Shown piece after piece: positions 1 through 9,086 of a stretch of 64,000 nucleotides of DNA (position 1 is its first letter; each line of letters opens with the position of its first letter). The position numbers and the translations under genes are program-made. The notes beneath the pieces are model-generated. The model was not told where the DNA came from, did not search any database, and was given only the letters and a program-made list of their open reading frames with translations. This stretch comes from Salinactinospora qingdaonensis. Lineage in GTDB: Bacteria > Actinomycetota > Actinomycetes > Streptosporangiales > Streptosporangiaceae. The DNA is taken from positions 186,001 through 250,000 of the forward strand of contig NZ_BAABDD010000002.1 of NCBI RefSeq assembly GCF_039539445.1. The letters run 5' to 3'.

Positions 1-732
1 CGACGTCTAGGTGTCCGGTTTTCGGACGGCTGGGGTAGGGGGCTGCAAAGGGTGCTCTTCGTCCGCTCGTGCCTCGATTGCTGCGGTGATCCCGCCAGCC
101 GGCGGGGCGACAGAGCGGACGCGCTCACCCGCGTGCGCCCACCGCCGGCCCTCGCCGCCCGTCCAAAAACAGGACCTCGTGGCACCACCCTGAGAGATCG
201 GGAGAGGGCACAGCCGCGACCTCCGGCGATCGATGTTCAGCGGCGCTCCGCGGGCCGTTGCAGCCGCTCAGGGGTGTGCGGGCACGGGGGGCGGGCCGGA
301 GAAAAACACAGGGGGCAAAAAGGGCGGTCGGCGCCGTCAGCCGCAACGGAGTGTGCCAGGGGAGGGGCTGCGCGGCTCCGCGCCGGTGTCAGCCCCAGCC
401 ACCACCCCCGGTTGCGCTCGTTCCGCCCCGGTTGCGTAGGGGGACAAAACCGGAAGTGGGGCACCTGCCGCGCCAAGGCGCCCACCTCCTGCTACGACTG
501 GCTTACCGACGCTTCTGACCTTGTGTTTCGTGATTTAAAGCAGGCGAGACCGGGTAGCCGTTCACATACACAATCAAGGCGGTCAGCCGGGCAGCCCAGC
601 CCTGCGGTGTGACCGTTGCGGTTGTGAGAAGAGCCAGATACCGGCCTTGGACCTGGCCCAAGCGTGGATCGGCGACCGGAGGCCGGTCGCTCGAAAGCCG
701 AGTCCGTCCACTCACTGCAGGAGGCGTTAGGC
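1..732. other. No supported gene
   Basis: This 0.7 kb stretch holds overlapping open frames in several phases, but none has a good ribosome binding site, recognisable protein similarity or consistent third-position G+C. It ends at the strong AGGAGG site of the next gene. Nothing else can be named with confidence. Confidence 0.5.
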
Positions 733-1245
733 ATGTCCATGAACGCTTTCAAGGCCAACGCTGGAGGGGCCTTCGCGGAGGCGATCCTCTTCATTGTCGG
801 GATCGTCAACGTCATTCAGGGAATCGTGGCTATGGCCACCCCCGGCTACTTCTTCGTGGCTGGGACCGACATGCTCCTCTTCGGCTTCGTGCCGTGGGGC
901 GTGATCATGACTGTCCTCGGTGTGCTCTTGGTGCTCGCCGGATTCGCGCTGCTGACCGGCCAGCGGTGGGCCCGCACCACCGCCGTGGTCCTCGCCGGAC
1001 TCAACGTGATCGGGCAGTTGATGTTCCTCGTCGCCTCTCCGTTCTGGTCAGCCATCATCATCGCCATCAGCGTGCTGGCCATCTACGCCCTCACCAGCGG
1101 CTGGGGCGCTGGCGCTGCTGAGACCTACCGCGAAGCCACGGCCTACCGCTCTGGGCGCGCCGATGCCGCCTCGCGCGTGGGTACCGAAACGTCGGGCGAG
1201 CGTGGAGTTCCGACCGCTCGTTCGGGCGAACAGCCCAAACGGTGA
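733..1245 (+). CDS. DUF7144-type four-helix membrane protein
   Basis: A 170-residue integral membrane protein of unknown function, resembling the actinobacterial DUF7144 family. Four hydrophobic segments fall at about residues 12-32, 42-66, 74-92 and 96-114, followed by a charged, low-complexity cytoplasmic tail rich in Ala, Arg, Glu and Thr. The start is the ATG eight bases after CAGGAGG (718-724); an upstream in-frame start at 664 has no such site. The gene stands alone, convergent with fadB, with a hairpin between them. Family assignment rests on the helix pattern and the N-terminal Phe-Ala-Glu/Gly-rich helix; no reaction can be proposed. Confidence 0.75.
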   Translation: MSMNAFKANAGGAFAEAILFIVGIVNVIQGIVAMATPGYFFVAGTDMLLFGFVPWGVIMTVLGVLLVLAGFALLTGQRWARTTAVVLAGLNVIGQLMFLVASPFWSAIIIAISVLAIYALTSGWGAGAAETYREATAYRSGRADAASRVGTETSGERGVPTARSGEQPKR

Positions 1246-1343
1246 GCAAGAAGCGGGGACGGTCGCTTTGAGGACTTGGCAGCCGGCCCCGCACACGGCG
1301 CTGTCCCAGCGGGTCGGCTGAGTGCCTGCCCCGGCCGCCGGGT

Positions 1344-1375
1344 GGCGGGCTCCCTCCTGTCGAGTGGAGCCCGCC
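1344..1375. terminator. Hairpin between convergent genes
   Basis: A perfect 10-bp stem (GGCGGGCTCC / GGAGCCCGCC) with a 12-nt loop sits between the ends of the membrane protein gene and fadB. There is no U-run, as is usual in high-G+C actinomycetes. It probably serves both strands. Confidence 0.6.
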
Positions 1376-1445
1376 GACGACTACCGTGGCCCCACCCCGG
1401 GGCAAAACGGGGCAGGGACGCGGCATATGGCGGCGAGAGGGCCCA

Positions 1446-3539
1446 TCAAAGCGCCCGCAACCCGTTCGGATGGAACGGAGCTCCGTTGACCTTCTGGGAG
1501 ATCCCGGAGTAGTCGAGGTAGGCGGTGATGCCGCCCAGGTGGAAAGGCCAGCCGGCCCCGGTGATCAGGCACAGGTCGATATCGGCCGGCTCGGCTACCA
1601 CGCCCTCGTCGAGCATGATGCGGATCTCCTTCGCCAGCGCCCGCAAGGCGCGGTCACGGATCTCGTCTTCGGTCAGGGGGTGGCCCCCGCCGCGGAACAG
1701 TTCCCTGACCTCGGGATCGATCTGAAGGTCCGGCCCAAAGATCGCGGTTGTACCGCTGTCGACCAGCGCGCGGTGTTGCTCGGAGACGCGGAAACGCTCG
1801 GGGAAGGCTGCGTGGAGTGTCTCGGAAACGTGGAGGGCCACGGCCGGGCCGACCAACTGGAGCAGCATCAGCGGCGACATCGGCAGTCCGAGGGGGGCCA
1901 CAGCTCGGTCGGCGACCTCGGGATCGGTCCCTTCCTCGACCGCAGCCAGCACCTCGCCCATGAACAGGGTGAGCAGCCGGTTCACCACAAACGCCGGCGC
2001 ATCCTTGACCAGGACCGCCGTCTTCTTCAAGCTCTTGGCAGCCGCGAAGGCCGTAGCCAAGGTGGCCTCGTCGGTGCGTTCGCCGCGCACAATCTCCAAC
2101 AGCGGCAGCACAGCCACCGGGTTGAAGAAGTGGAAGCCGACCACGCGCTCGGGATGGGCCAGTTCAGCCGCCATCTCGGTGATCGACAGCGAGGAGGTGT
2201 TGGTGGCCAGCACCGTCTCCGGCGGCACGGCCCGCTCCACCTTGGCGAAGACCTCCCGTTTCACGGCCATCTGCTCGAAGACCGCCTCGATGACGAAGTC
2301 GGCGTCGGCGAAGGCGTCGTAGGACAGTGAGCCACGCACCAGCCCCTTGAGACGGTTGGCACCGTCGACTGAGACCCGCCCCTTGGTCAGCAACGTGTCG
2401 ATTTCGGCGTGGACGTAGCCCACCCCCTGGTCCAGGCGTTCCTGGTCGATGTCGGTCATGACGACCGGCACCTCCAAACGGCGCGCGAACAGCAACGCGA
2501 GCTGCCCGGCCATCAGGCCGGCACCGACCACCCCCACCTTGGTGATGGGGCGCGCCAAGGAGGAGTCGGGGGCGCCGGCGGGGCGCTTGGCCCGCTTTTG
2601 GGTGAGGTCGAAAGCGTACAGTCCGGCTTTGAGCTGGTCGCTCATGATCAGTTCGGCCAATGCTTCGTCCTCGGCGGCGAAGCCTTCGTCGCGTGTGCGA
2701 GTCTTGGCCTGGGCCATGAGTTCGACAGCGCGCGCGGGGGCCGGAGCGGCGCCGTGCAGCTTGCCTTCAACGGTGAAGCGGGCGTTATCGATGGCCTGAT
2801 CCCAGGCCGACCCGCGGTCGACCTCGGGCCGTTGCACACTGGTCTCACCCTTGACGACGCGGGCGGCCCAGCGCAGGGATTCCTCGACGAAGTCGGCCGG
2901 CTCAAACATCGCGTCGGCGATGCCCATTTCGAACGCCTCGGGGCCCTTGATCGTCTTGTTTTGAGCCAAGGGGTTGTCGATGATCAGCTTGCCGGCGCGC
3001 TCCACCCCGATGAGGTTGGGCAGCAGATAGGTGCCGCCCCAGCCGGGCACGAGCCCGAGGAAGGTCTCCGGCAGTGCCACCGCCGGTACGCTGGCCGAGA
3101 TCGTCCGGTAGTGGCAGTGCAGCGCCAGTTCCAGCCCCCCTCCCATGGCAGCCCCGTTGATCAGGGCGAAGGTCGGGATGTCGAGTTCGCCGAGTTTACG
3201 GAACACATCGTGGCCGAGGCGGGCGATAGCGCGGGCCTGCTCGATGTTTTCGATCTTTGGCACGCCGTTGAGGTCGGCGCCCACAGCGAAGATGAACGGT
3301 TTGCCGGTGATGGCGATGGCGCAGATGTCGGTGCGTGCCGCCGCGGCGTCGATGGCCTCGTCCAGGGAGAGCAGTCCGCTAGGGCCGAACGTGGTGGGTT
3401 TGGTGTGGTCGTGGCCGTTCTCCAGGGTGATCAGTACGGCCGTCCCCGCCCCATAGGGGAGTTCGACGTCGCGCGCGAGCGCGTGCGTGACGACCTCGTC
3501 GTCGAACAGTTCGCGCGCCTGCTCGATCAGCGTGCTCAC
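1446..3539 (-). CDS. fadB: Fatty-acid oxidation complex alpha subunit (enoyl-CoA hydratase / 3-hydroxyacyl-CoA dehydrogenase)
   Basis: A 697-residue bifunctional beta-oxidation enzyme that hydrates trans-2-enoyl-CoA and oxidises the 3-hydroxyacyl-CoA with NAD+. The N-terminal crotonase domain (about residues 15-220) has the oxyanion-hole stretch FAVGADL (84-90), a second Gly-rich loop (129-136) and the catalytic Glu158 in LPETFLGLVPG. The NAD-binding domain starts at KVGVVGAGLMAG (334-345), followed by 3-hydroxyacyl-CoA dehydrogenase C-terminal domains. The start is GTG at 3539, preceded by GGGAGGGG; it overlaps the thiolase stop as GTGA, so the two genes are translationally coupled. The open frame extends further upstream but only inside the thiolase gene. 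Confidence 0.95.
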   Translation of the reverse strand: MSTLIEQARELFDDEVVTHALARDVELPYGAGTAVLITLENGHDHTKPTTFGPSGLLSLDEAIDAAAARTDICAIAITGKPFIFAVGADLNGVPKIENIEQARAIARLGHDVFRKLGELDIPTFALINGAAMGGGLELALHCHYRTISASVPAVALPETFLGLVPGWGGTYLLPNLIGVERAGKLIIDNPLAQNKTIKGPEAFEMGIADAMFEPADFVEESLRWAARVVKGETSVQRPEVDRGSAWDQAIDNARFTVEGKLHGAAPAPARAVELMAQAKTRTRDEGFAAEDEALAELIMSDQLKAGLYAFDLTQKRAKRPAGAPDSSLARPITKVGVVGAGLMAGQLALLFARRLEVPVVMTDIDQERLDQGVGYVHAEIDTLLTKGRVSVDGANRLKGLVRGSLSYDAFADADFVIEAVFEQMAVKREVFAKVERAVPPETVLATNTSSLSITEMAAELAHPERVVGFHFFNPVAVLPLLEIVRGERTDEATLATAFAAAKSLKKTAVLVKDAPAFVVNRLLTLFMGEVLAAVEEGTDPEVADRAVAPLGLPMSPLMLLQLVGPAVALHVSETLHAAFPERFRVSEQHRALVDSGTTAIFGPDLQIDPEVRELFRGGGHPLTEDEIRDRALRALAKEIRIMLDEGVVAEPADIDLCLITGAGWPFHLGGITAYLDYSGISQKVNGAPFHPNGLRAL

Positions 3540-4738
3540 TTGGTGTTCCCCTCCCAGTTCGTGTTCTCCCACAGGACAGTGCCGCCCATCCCCATGCCCA
3601 CGCACATGGTGGTGAGTCCGTAGCGCACGTCGGGCCGTTCTGCGAACAGCCGGGAGAGCTGCATCATCAGTCGCACTCCCGAGGAGGCCAGCGGGTGGCC
3701 CACGGCGATGGCGCCGCCCCACGGGTTGACCCGGGCGTCGTCGTCGGCGATGCCAAAGTGCTCCAGGAAAGCCAGCACCTGGACCGCGAAGGCTTCGTTG
3801 ATCTCGATAAGGCCGATGTCGGCCATGCTCAGCCCCTGGCGTTGCAGCAGCTTCTCGGTGGCCGGTACCGGCCCGACACCCATGACTTCCGGCTCCACAC
3901 CGGCGAAGGAGAAGTCCACCAGGCGCATCTTGGCCGGTAGCCCTAGCTCGGCCGCGGTGTCTTCGGCCGTGATGATGGCACCGGTGGCACCGTCGTTGAG
4001 GCCGGCGGCGTTGCCGGGGGTGACCCGGCCGTGGGAGCGAAACGGGGTCTTCAGCCCGGCCAGCCCCGCCACCGTCGTGTCGGGGCGCGGAGGCTCGTCC
4101 GCCGTGGCCAGGCCATAGCCCTGCTCGGTGGAGCGCACCAGCACTTCCACCAGGTCGGGTTGGATCTTGCCCTCGGCGTAGGCTTTGCCGATCTTCTCCT
4201 GGCTGCGCGCGGCGTAGGCGTCGGCGCGTTCCTTGGTGATGGTGGGGAACCGGTCGTGCAGGTTCTCGGCAGTGTTGCCCATCACCAGAGCGGAGGGGTC
4301 CACCAGTTTCTCAGAGAGGAAGCGCGGGTTGGGGTCGATGCCCTCTCCCATGGGATGGCGCCCCATGTGCTCGACTCCGCCGGCGATGGCGACGTCGTAG
4401 GCACCGAAGGAGATGCCGGCGGCGGTGGTGGTCACCGCCGTCATGGCTCCGGCGCACATCCGGTCGATGGCATAACCGGGGACACTGCGCGGCAGCCCCG
4501 CCAGTAGGGCGGCGCTGCGGCCGATCGTCAGCCCCTGGTCGCCGATTTGGGTGGTGGCCGCGACGGCCACCTCGTCGACGCGCTCGGGCGCCAGCTTGGG
4601 GTTGCGACGCAGTAGTTCGCGTATGACTCGGACGACGAGGTCATCGGCGCGCGTTTCGGCGTAGAGGCCCTTGCCGGCTTTGCCGAACGGAGTGCGCACC
4701 CCGTCGACGAACACGACATCGCGGGCGGTTCGCGGCAC
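3536..4738 (-). CDS. fadA: Acetyl-CoA C-acyltransferase (3-ketoacyl-CoA thiolase)
   Basis: A 400-residue thiolase that cleaves 3-ketoacyl-CoA with CoA in the last step of beta-oxidation; partner of the downstream fadB product in a trifunctional complex. The nucleophilic cysteine is Cys95 in RMCAGAMTA, and the C-terminal catalytic pair is His348 (AVGHPLASSG) and Cys379 (TMCVGMGMGG). The GTG at 4738 is preferred because AAGGAGGGG lies 6 bases upstream; the ATG 18 bases earlier would place this site inside the coding region. First gene of a two-gene operon; the 4-nt overlap with fadB keeps subunits in equal amounts. Confidence 0.95.
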   Translation of the reverse strand: MPRTARDVVFVDGVRTPFGKAGKGLYAETRADDLVVRVIRELLRRNPKLAPERVDEVAVAATTQIGDQGLTIGRSAALLAGLPRSVPGYAIDRMCAGAMTAVTTTAAGISFGAYDVAIAGGVEHMGRHPMGEGIDPNPRFLSEKLVDPSALVMGNTAENLHDRFPTITKERADAYAARSQEKIGKAYAEGKIQPDLVEVLVRSTEQGYGLATADEPPRPDTTVAGLAGLKTPFRSHGRVTPGNAAGLNDGATGAIITAEDTAAELGLPAKMRLVDFSFAGVEPEVMGVGPVPATEKLLQRQGLSMADIGLIEINEAFAVQVLAFLEHFGIADDDARVNPWGGAIAVGHPLASSGVRLMMQLSRLFAERPDVRYGLTTMCVGMGMGGTVLWENTNWEGNTK

Positions 4739-4799
4739 GATTGCCCCTCCTTGCATGAGCGGATGGGTGATGCTGGTGCCTCATATGCTACTGGTGAGT

Positions 4800-4815
4800 A
4801 ACCACTGCTGTGGTT
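4800..4815. promoter_or_regulatory. Short dyad upstream of fadA
   Basis: AACCAC-TGCT-GTGGTT is a perfect 6-bp inverted repeat about 60 bp upstream of the fadA start. It lies where an operator for a fatty-acid regulator (TetR or GntR type) could lie, but no such regulator is in the window. Tentative. Confidence 0.25.
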
Positions 4816-5040
4816 GTCCACGGCTCCCCGTCGTGGCGTGTCGCCGCGCCCGCCCGACCAGCCAAGGGGTTCTCGCGCCCGCACCGGCTCCCTAGCGCAG
4901 GCCGTACCACGGTGGTGGCAGTGCAACTCGGCGTTGCCTCGACTGTTGTAGCGCCGCGATACCGCCCACGGTGCTGTGTCCGGCTTTCCCGGGGCGGTGG
5001 CCAGGCGCGCCCTGGGCGGTATGTGAGAGGTCGAGACGTT

Positions 5041-6042
5041 TCAGTGCAGCGCGGCGGCCTCGCGGTGGCGCCCAGCGGCCCGGTAGGCCCCAGCGAGATC
5101 GCGGCGCACCTTCAAGGTGAGAACCCGGACATCGTGGTCACCTGCGGCCGAAAGACACGTGCGGTAGGCGCGCGCCAGCGTCTCCACCGCCTCGTTCGTG
5201 TGGCCGGATCGCAGGTAGAGACGACCGAGTTGGTGATGGATGACCAGGGTTTCGTGGTGACGACTGCCCAGCCGCCGCTGTCGCTGTGCCAGCACCATGC
5301 GGAACTGCTGGATCGCGTCGTCGAGGCGGCCGGCTGAACGGTAGGCCAGCGCGGAGCCGATCCGCAGATGCTCCAACTGCTCGGGGGGCAACCCGGTGAA
5401 ATCTTCGATAGCGCGCTCGTAGTGGGCGATCGCGGCGTCGAACAGCCCGGTACGGCGGTAGGCCGCCGCCAGCCGGGCCCGGGCCGTCACGGTATCGGCG
5501 GCGGTGGCCCCCAGCCGCCACTGGCGCTGCTGTAGCAGTGCTTCCCACTGCACAGCGGCATCCTCGAAGCGGCCGGTGTCGTCATAGCACCAGGCGAGGT
5601 TCTCCCGGATCACGTCGGTCTGCGGGTGCTCTTCGCCCAACGCGCTCAGCGAGTCGGCCAGCGCCAACTCGAACTGTTCAATCGCCGCCTTCCGGCGTCC
5701 GGTCTCGGCGTACTTGCTGGCCAGGTTGTTTCGCGCGGCGATGCTGCGCGCATGCTCGGGGCCCAGCGTTTCGACGTACTCGCGCAGAGTCTGCTCCAGC
5801 CACGCTGCGCGGCCAGCGGGGGTGCCGCCCGCGACCGGCTCCCGGGCGCCTACCTCGGCCCCATGGCGCGCGGTGGCCCCCGACAGTCCCGATGCGCGCA
5901 TGAGCGACCGCCACATCGACACCAGACTCACCACCCCCACGTATCCAAAAGCGTTTTGGCCGCGTTTGCCGCGCTCGCTGGATTGGCTGGGAACGGTACC
6001 GCGCGCGACGCTCACACCATCTGCTTCGCTCGTGCTACGCAT
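5041..6042 (-). CDS. Tetratricopeptide repeat protein
   Basis: A 333-residue protein with at least five TPR units from about residue 80 to the end, of the long-spaced kinesin-light-chain/TPR_12 kind (for example ARNNLASKYAETGR, IRENLAWCYDDTGR, ARARLAAAYRRTGL, VIHHQLGRLYLRSG). A weakly hydrophobic stretch near residues 34-52 precedes the repeats, so membrane tethering is possible. TPRs bind other proteins; the partner is not shown by context. The first 60 residues are low in sequence constraint, and internal starts (for example the Met near residue 43) are possible. It stands alone, reading the same way as fadAB and RNase D, with a CRP-like dyad upstream. Confidence 0.8.
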   Translation of the reverse strand: MRSTSEADGVSVARGTVPSQSSERGKRGQNAFGYVGVVSLVSMWRSLMRASGLSGATARHGAEVGAREPVAGGTPAGRAAWLEQTLREYVETLGPEHARSIAARNNLASKYAETGRRKAAIEQFELALADSLSALGEEHPQTDVIRENLAWCYDDTGRFEDAAVQWEALLQQRQWRLGATAADTVTARARLAAAYRRTGLFDAAIAHYERAIEDFTGLPPEQLEHLRIGSALAYRSAGRLDDAIQQFRMVLAQRQRRLGSRHHETLVIHHQLGRLYLRSGHTNEAVETLARAYRTCLSAAGDHDVRVLTLKVRRDLAGAYRAAGRHREAAALH

Positions 6043-6142
6043 GCCGCCCGCAAGCTTTGCTATTCCGCATCGGCAACAACACGATTTAATAACTTAATCC
6101 GGTGTAGTCACCTGAGTCAGCCTTCCGCGCGGGGTACTCTCA

Positions 6143-6158
6143 AGTGATTTACATCACT
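6143..6158. promoter_or_regulatory. CRP/FNR-like palindrome
   Basis: AGTGATTTACATCACT fits the GTGA-N6-TCAC core of CRP-family operators and is symmetric over 7 bp on each arm (6142-6159 region). It is about 100 bp upstream of the TPR gene start and about 65 bp beyond the RNase D stop, so it most likely controls the TPR gene. No CRP-family gene is in the window. Confidence 0.45.
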
Positions 6159-6224
6159 TACGGGGAATTTATCGCTGAACTGGGTTTAAACGCGAGACCA
6201 AGAGACGCCGATTTTGCCGAGGGG

Positions 6225-7502
6225 TTAGCCGGACTGCTTGGCGGCCTCGCGCAGCGCCGCGCTGAGCGGTCCCGCCGTGAGATCGATCTGCCATTGCCGG
6301 GCGTTGTGCGCGCGCAGGTGCTCGGCCACGGCGGCCTCGTCGGCGGGCTGCGGGGGTGACCACGCCAACCGCCGCACCGCGTCGGGCTGGAGCAGGTTCT
6401 CAGTGGGCATCGTGATCTGCTCGGCGACCGCTCCCACCGCGGCCCGAGTGGCCTCCAGCCGCTTGGCCGCTGCCGGGTCCCGGTCGGCCCACCGGTTGGT
6501 CGCGGGGGGACCGTCGCCTGGTGCGCTGGGTTGCGGCAGCTCCTCGGCGCGCATGTCGCGCACCCGGTTGATGGCCTTGATCCACGTCGTCACATAGCGT
6601 CGGGCCAGCCGCACGCTAAACGGTTTCAGTTCGGCTAGCTCTTCGGGGGTGCGCGGCATGGCCATCGCCGCTTCCACGATCCCGGAGTCGGGCACCACGC
6701 GACCGGGGGAGAGATCACGTTCGCGGGCGACGCGGTCGCGTTCCTGCCACAGCTCACGCACCACCCCCAGCCCCCGCTGGTTGCGCACCTTGTGAATGCC
6801 GGAGGTGCGCCGCCACGGATCGGGGCGCGGCTCCTTGGGGGGCGCTGTCAGCACAGCGGCGAACTCCTCGTGGGCCCATGCGAGCTTGCCGGCCTCGTCG
6901 AGTTCGACTTCGAGGGCGTCGCGCAATTCGACCAACACCTCGACGTCCAACGCCGCGTAACGCAGCCAGTCTTCCGGCAGGGGGCGCAGCGACCAGTCCA
7001 CTGCCGCGTGTTCTTTGGCCAGGCGCATACCGAGAATCCGCTCGACCAGCGACCCCAGGCCCACGCGCTGGTAGCCCAGCAGCCGTCCGGCCAGCTCAGT
7101 GTCGAAGAGACGGGCGGGACGCAAGTTCACTTCCGCCAAACAGGGCAGATCCTGATGGGCGGCGTGGAGCACCATCTCGGTGTCGCCTAGCGCCGCACCG
7201 AGCTCTGCAAGGTCGGGGCAGGCGATCGGGTCGATCAGCGCCGAGCCGGCCCCCGCTCGGCGCAACTGCACCAGGTAGGCACGCTGACCGTAGCGGTACC
7301 CCGAGGCCCGCTCCGCATCCACGGCCACCGGCCCCGTCCCGGCGGCGAAGTCGCTCACCACCCGCGCCAGACCCGCGGGATCGCCCACGACGGGCGGCAG
7401 TCCCTCTCGGGGTTCACGCAGGAGAGGGACGTCCTCCTCTTGCACCGCACTGTCGTTGGGGCGGACCGGGGATGCTTCGGGATCGTCTGTCTTGGAGTTC
7501 AC
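6225..7502 (-). CDS. rnd: Ribonuclease D-like 3'-5' exonuclease with HRDC domain
   Basis: A 425-residue DEDDy exonuclease that trims the 3' ends of tRNA and other structured RNAs. ExoI is VAVDAE, ExoII is HAAHQDLPCL and ExoIII is YAALDVEVLVEL with the diagnostic Tyr. The HRDC domain follows at about residues 215-300 (beginning near VRNQRGLGVVRELW), then a C-terminal winged region. GTG at 7502 is preferred: GAAAGG lies 6 bases upstream, while the open frame continues 26 codons further without a site. In actinobacteria this gene commonly sits beside DUF3000 and hemE, as here. Confidence 0.9.
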   Translation of the reverse strand: MNSKTDDPEASPVRPNDSAVQEEDVPLLREPREGLPPVVGDPAGLARVVSDFAAGTGPVAVDAERASGYRYGQRAYLVQLRRAGAGSALIDPIACPDLAELGAALGDTEMVLHAAHQDLPCLAEVNLRPARLFDTELAGRLLGYQRVGLGSLVERILGMRLAKEHAAVDWSLRPLPEDWLRYAALDVEVLVELRDALEVELDEAGKLAWAHEEFAAVLTAPPKEPRPDPWRRTSGIHKVRNQRGLGVVRELWQERDRVARERDLSPGRVVPDSGIVEAAMAMPRTPEELAELKPFSVRLARRYVTTWIKAINRVRDMRAEELPQPSAPGDGPPATNRWADRDPAAAKRLEATRAAVGAVAEQITMPTENLLQPDAVRRLAWSPPQPADEAAVAEHLRAHNARQWQIDLTAGPLSAALREAAKQSG

Positions 7503-8017
7503 CAGATACCTTTCGACAACGCCCCGACCGGGAAAGCCGGGGGAGGAATCGGACTCCTGTGAAGTAGGTCGGCTAAGCACGCCACTTCACGGTTTGTCGC
7601 GGCAGGATAGGCGCCGGCGAGCCGGCCTCAACTCAATGGCCACACCCAGAACCACCCTCGCGTCTGTACGGTCGCCAGGCGGAAAGGGGACCGGCCATCG
7701 GTACAGGTAATGGCGGAGGAGGCGTAAGACGGTCCGGCATGACGGGGGCGGCTGCTTGCCGCCACGCGGGAACCCGGGTCCGCCAAGGCAACGACCCCCG
7801 CGCGTTGGCGCGGGGAGAAGTCAACACGTTCGCCACGACTCCACGGTAAGCCGTCGTGGCAGCGGGGCGTAGGCCCGGGACCGGCCACAGCCGTCTCCGC
7901 TGCCGCTCACGGGTGCCGGTTGTGCACCGGCGGTACGCCTGGCAGGGCAGCAGGTCCTGCCAGCCCCGGGCCGTAGTCGCCGCAGTCGGATATGACCGGA
8001 CCTGGCCAGAGCGGTCC
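7503..8017. other. Gene-free region with mobile-element remains
   Basis: No coding region is supported between RNase D and the DUF3000 gene. The stretch carries a solitary IS200/IS605-type right end (7795-7825), next to a second short hairpin (GCCACGAC / GTCGTGGC, 7832-7860). The sequence just before the right end resembles a degenerate TnpB C-terminal tail, but too weakly to call. Confidence 0.5.
7795..7825 (+). mobile_element. Solitary right end of an IS200/IS605-type element
   Basis: An 8-bp stem (CCCCGCGC-GTTG-GCGCGGGG) followed by AGAAGTCAAC. Right ends of tnpB-bearing IS200/IS605 elements in actinobacteria typically show this subterminal hairpin followed by a GTCAA-type cleavage motif. 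No intact transposase is near, so it is a relic. Confidence 0.5.
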
Positions 8018-8038
8018 GCCGCAGCGGGGCGCTGCGGC
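8018..8038 (-). terminator. Terminator hairpin after DUF3000 gene
   Basis: GCCGCAGC / GCTGCGGC forms an 8-bp stem with a 5-nt loop, starting 5 bp beyond the stop codon of the DUF3000 gene on the minus strand. Confidence 0.55.
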
Positions 8039-8043
8039 TGTCC

Positions 8044-8628
8044 TCAGCTCTCTTGGCGCGGCCGGTGTTGGGATATGTCGGTGACATCCACCGGCGGCAA
8101 CCCGGCGGCCGAAGCTAGCAGGGCCAGCCAGGCGGCCATGTGCGCCGACAGATCCTCCCCGGTGGGCGACCACGAGGCACGCAACTCCACCTCGGTGGTC
8201 GTCGGCTCCTCAGCCTTGGCCCCAAACCCCTCGCTCGTCGCCCGCGTCACCGTGCCACTCAGCGCCGTCTGCTCGGCGCCGTGTTCGGCCAGCGCCTCGG
8301 TCAGCCAACTCCACGCCACCTGGCCCAACAGGGGGTCGGCGGCCATCTCCGGCTCCATCTCAGCCCCTACGTAGGCGACCACCCGAAACGGGCCGGGCCA
8401 GTCTCGGGTACCTCCCGGATCGTAGAGCACGATCAGGCGGCCCAGCGCGACGTCTTCGGCGTCGCGGTGACTCACGCGCGCCGACAGGGCCGCGGCGTGC
8501 GGAGCGAGCCGCTGCGGAGCGGGGATCTCTTCGACGACGACTTCGGGTCGCGGCACTGGTGCGTACAGGCTCTCGACCGCCCGCCGGAACGTGGGAGGAG
8601 CGTCATCGACCCTACCGAGAGGGGGCAT
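8044..8628 (-). CDS. DUF3000 family protein
   Basis: A 194-residue soluble protein of the actinobacterial DUF3000 family, function unknown. Typical features are the N-terminal APPTFRRAVESLYAP segment, the central ALGRLIVLYDPGG and the acidic ADPLLGQVAWSWLTEAL helix, ending in a Ser/Ala-rich AHMAAWLALLASAAGLPPVDV tail. The ATG at 8628 matches the family's usual length; the frame is open for 64 more codons upstream but these are low-complexity and lack a ribosome site. No clear Shine-Dalgarno sequence precedes 8628, so the message may be leaderless. Divergent from hemE, as often seen in actinobacteria. Confidence 0.85.
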   Translation of the reverse strand: MPPLGRVDDAPPTFRRAVESLYAPVPRPEVVVEEIPAPQRLAPHAAALSARVSHRDAEDVALGRLIVLYDPGGTRDWPGPFRVVAYVGAEMEPEMAADPLLGQVAWSWLTEALAEHGAEQTALSGTVTRATSEGFGAKAEEPTTTEVELRASWSPTGEDLSAHMAAWLALLASAAGLPPVDVTDISQHRPRQES

Positions 8629-9086
8629 GGTGGAAACGTCAGCCTTAATCTTTCGAATCGCCACTTCGCGCCCAGGGCCGTGGAACCACCGACCCGTCCC
8701 TGCCGGGCGGCGACCGCGAACCGCTTCGTCATCAGCCGACCGGGGGACACACGGACAGCGCCGTGGTGGCCACACTGCCGTGCGCCGGCACGATGACGGG
8801 CGCTCCACCGACGGTGACACGAGTTCGCGCCAACCCCACGGAGCTTTCTCGGCGTGTCGGGGTTTTGTGATGATCTTGGAATAGCCGGTATGACCGGCCC
8901 GTTACTAGCTGGTCCGAAGCTGTCCGAACCACCCTGCGCGCATTCGGCGGCCCCTCAGCACAGCAGTGCTCTCGCCGTCATGGCGGCAGTTGCGGAGAAC
9001 CTCACCACCGGCCCCTGCCGCCACGCCGGGGCCCGATCTGCGGCCTTCGGGACCGCTCGCTTCCGCAGCGTGGCACGATCAGAGAT
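8629..9086. other. Divergent intergenic region (DUF3000 / hemE)
   Basis: About 460 bp between divergent starts; it must carry the promoters for both genes. A short inverted repeat (GCCGG-TATGA-CCGGC, near 8884-8898) is visible. No gene is supported. Confidence 0.5.

Noticed and set aside
52..612. 186-codon frame at the window start
   Set aside because: No ribosome site or similarity; Arg/Pro/Ser-rich composition typical of a non-coding frame. A faint likeness to a TnpB tail (PPVQKQD) was too weak to report.
2409..3623. 404-codon + strand frame opposite fadB
   Set aside because: Shadow of fadB; no family features.
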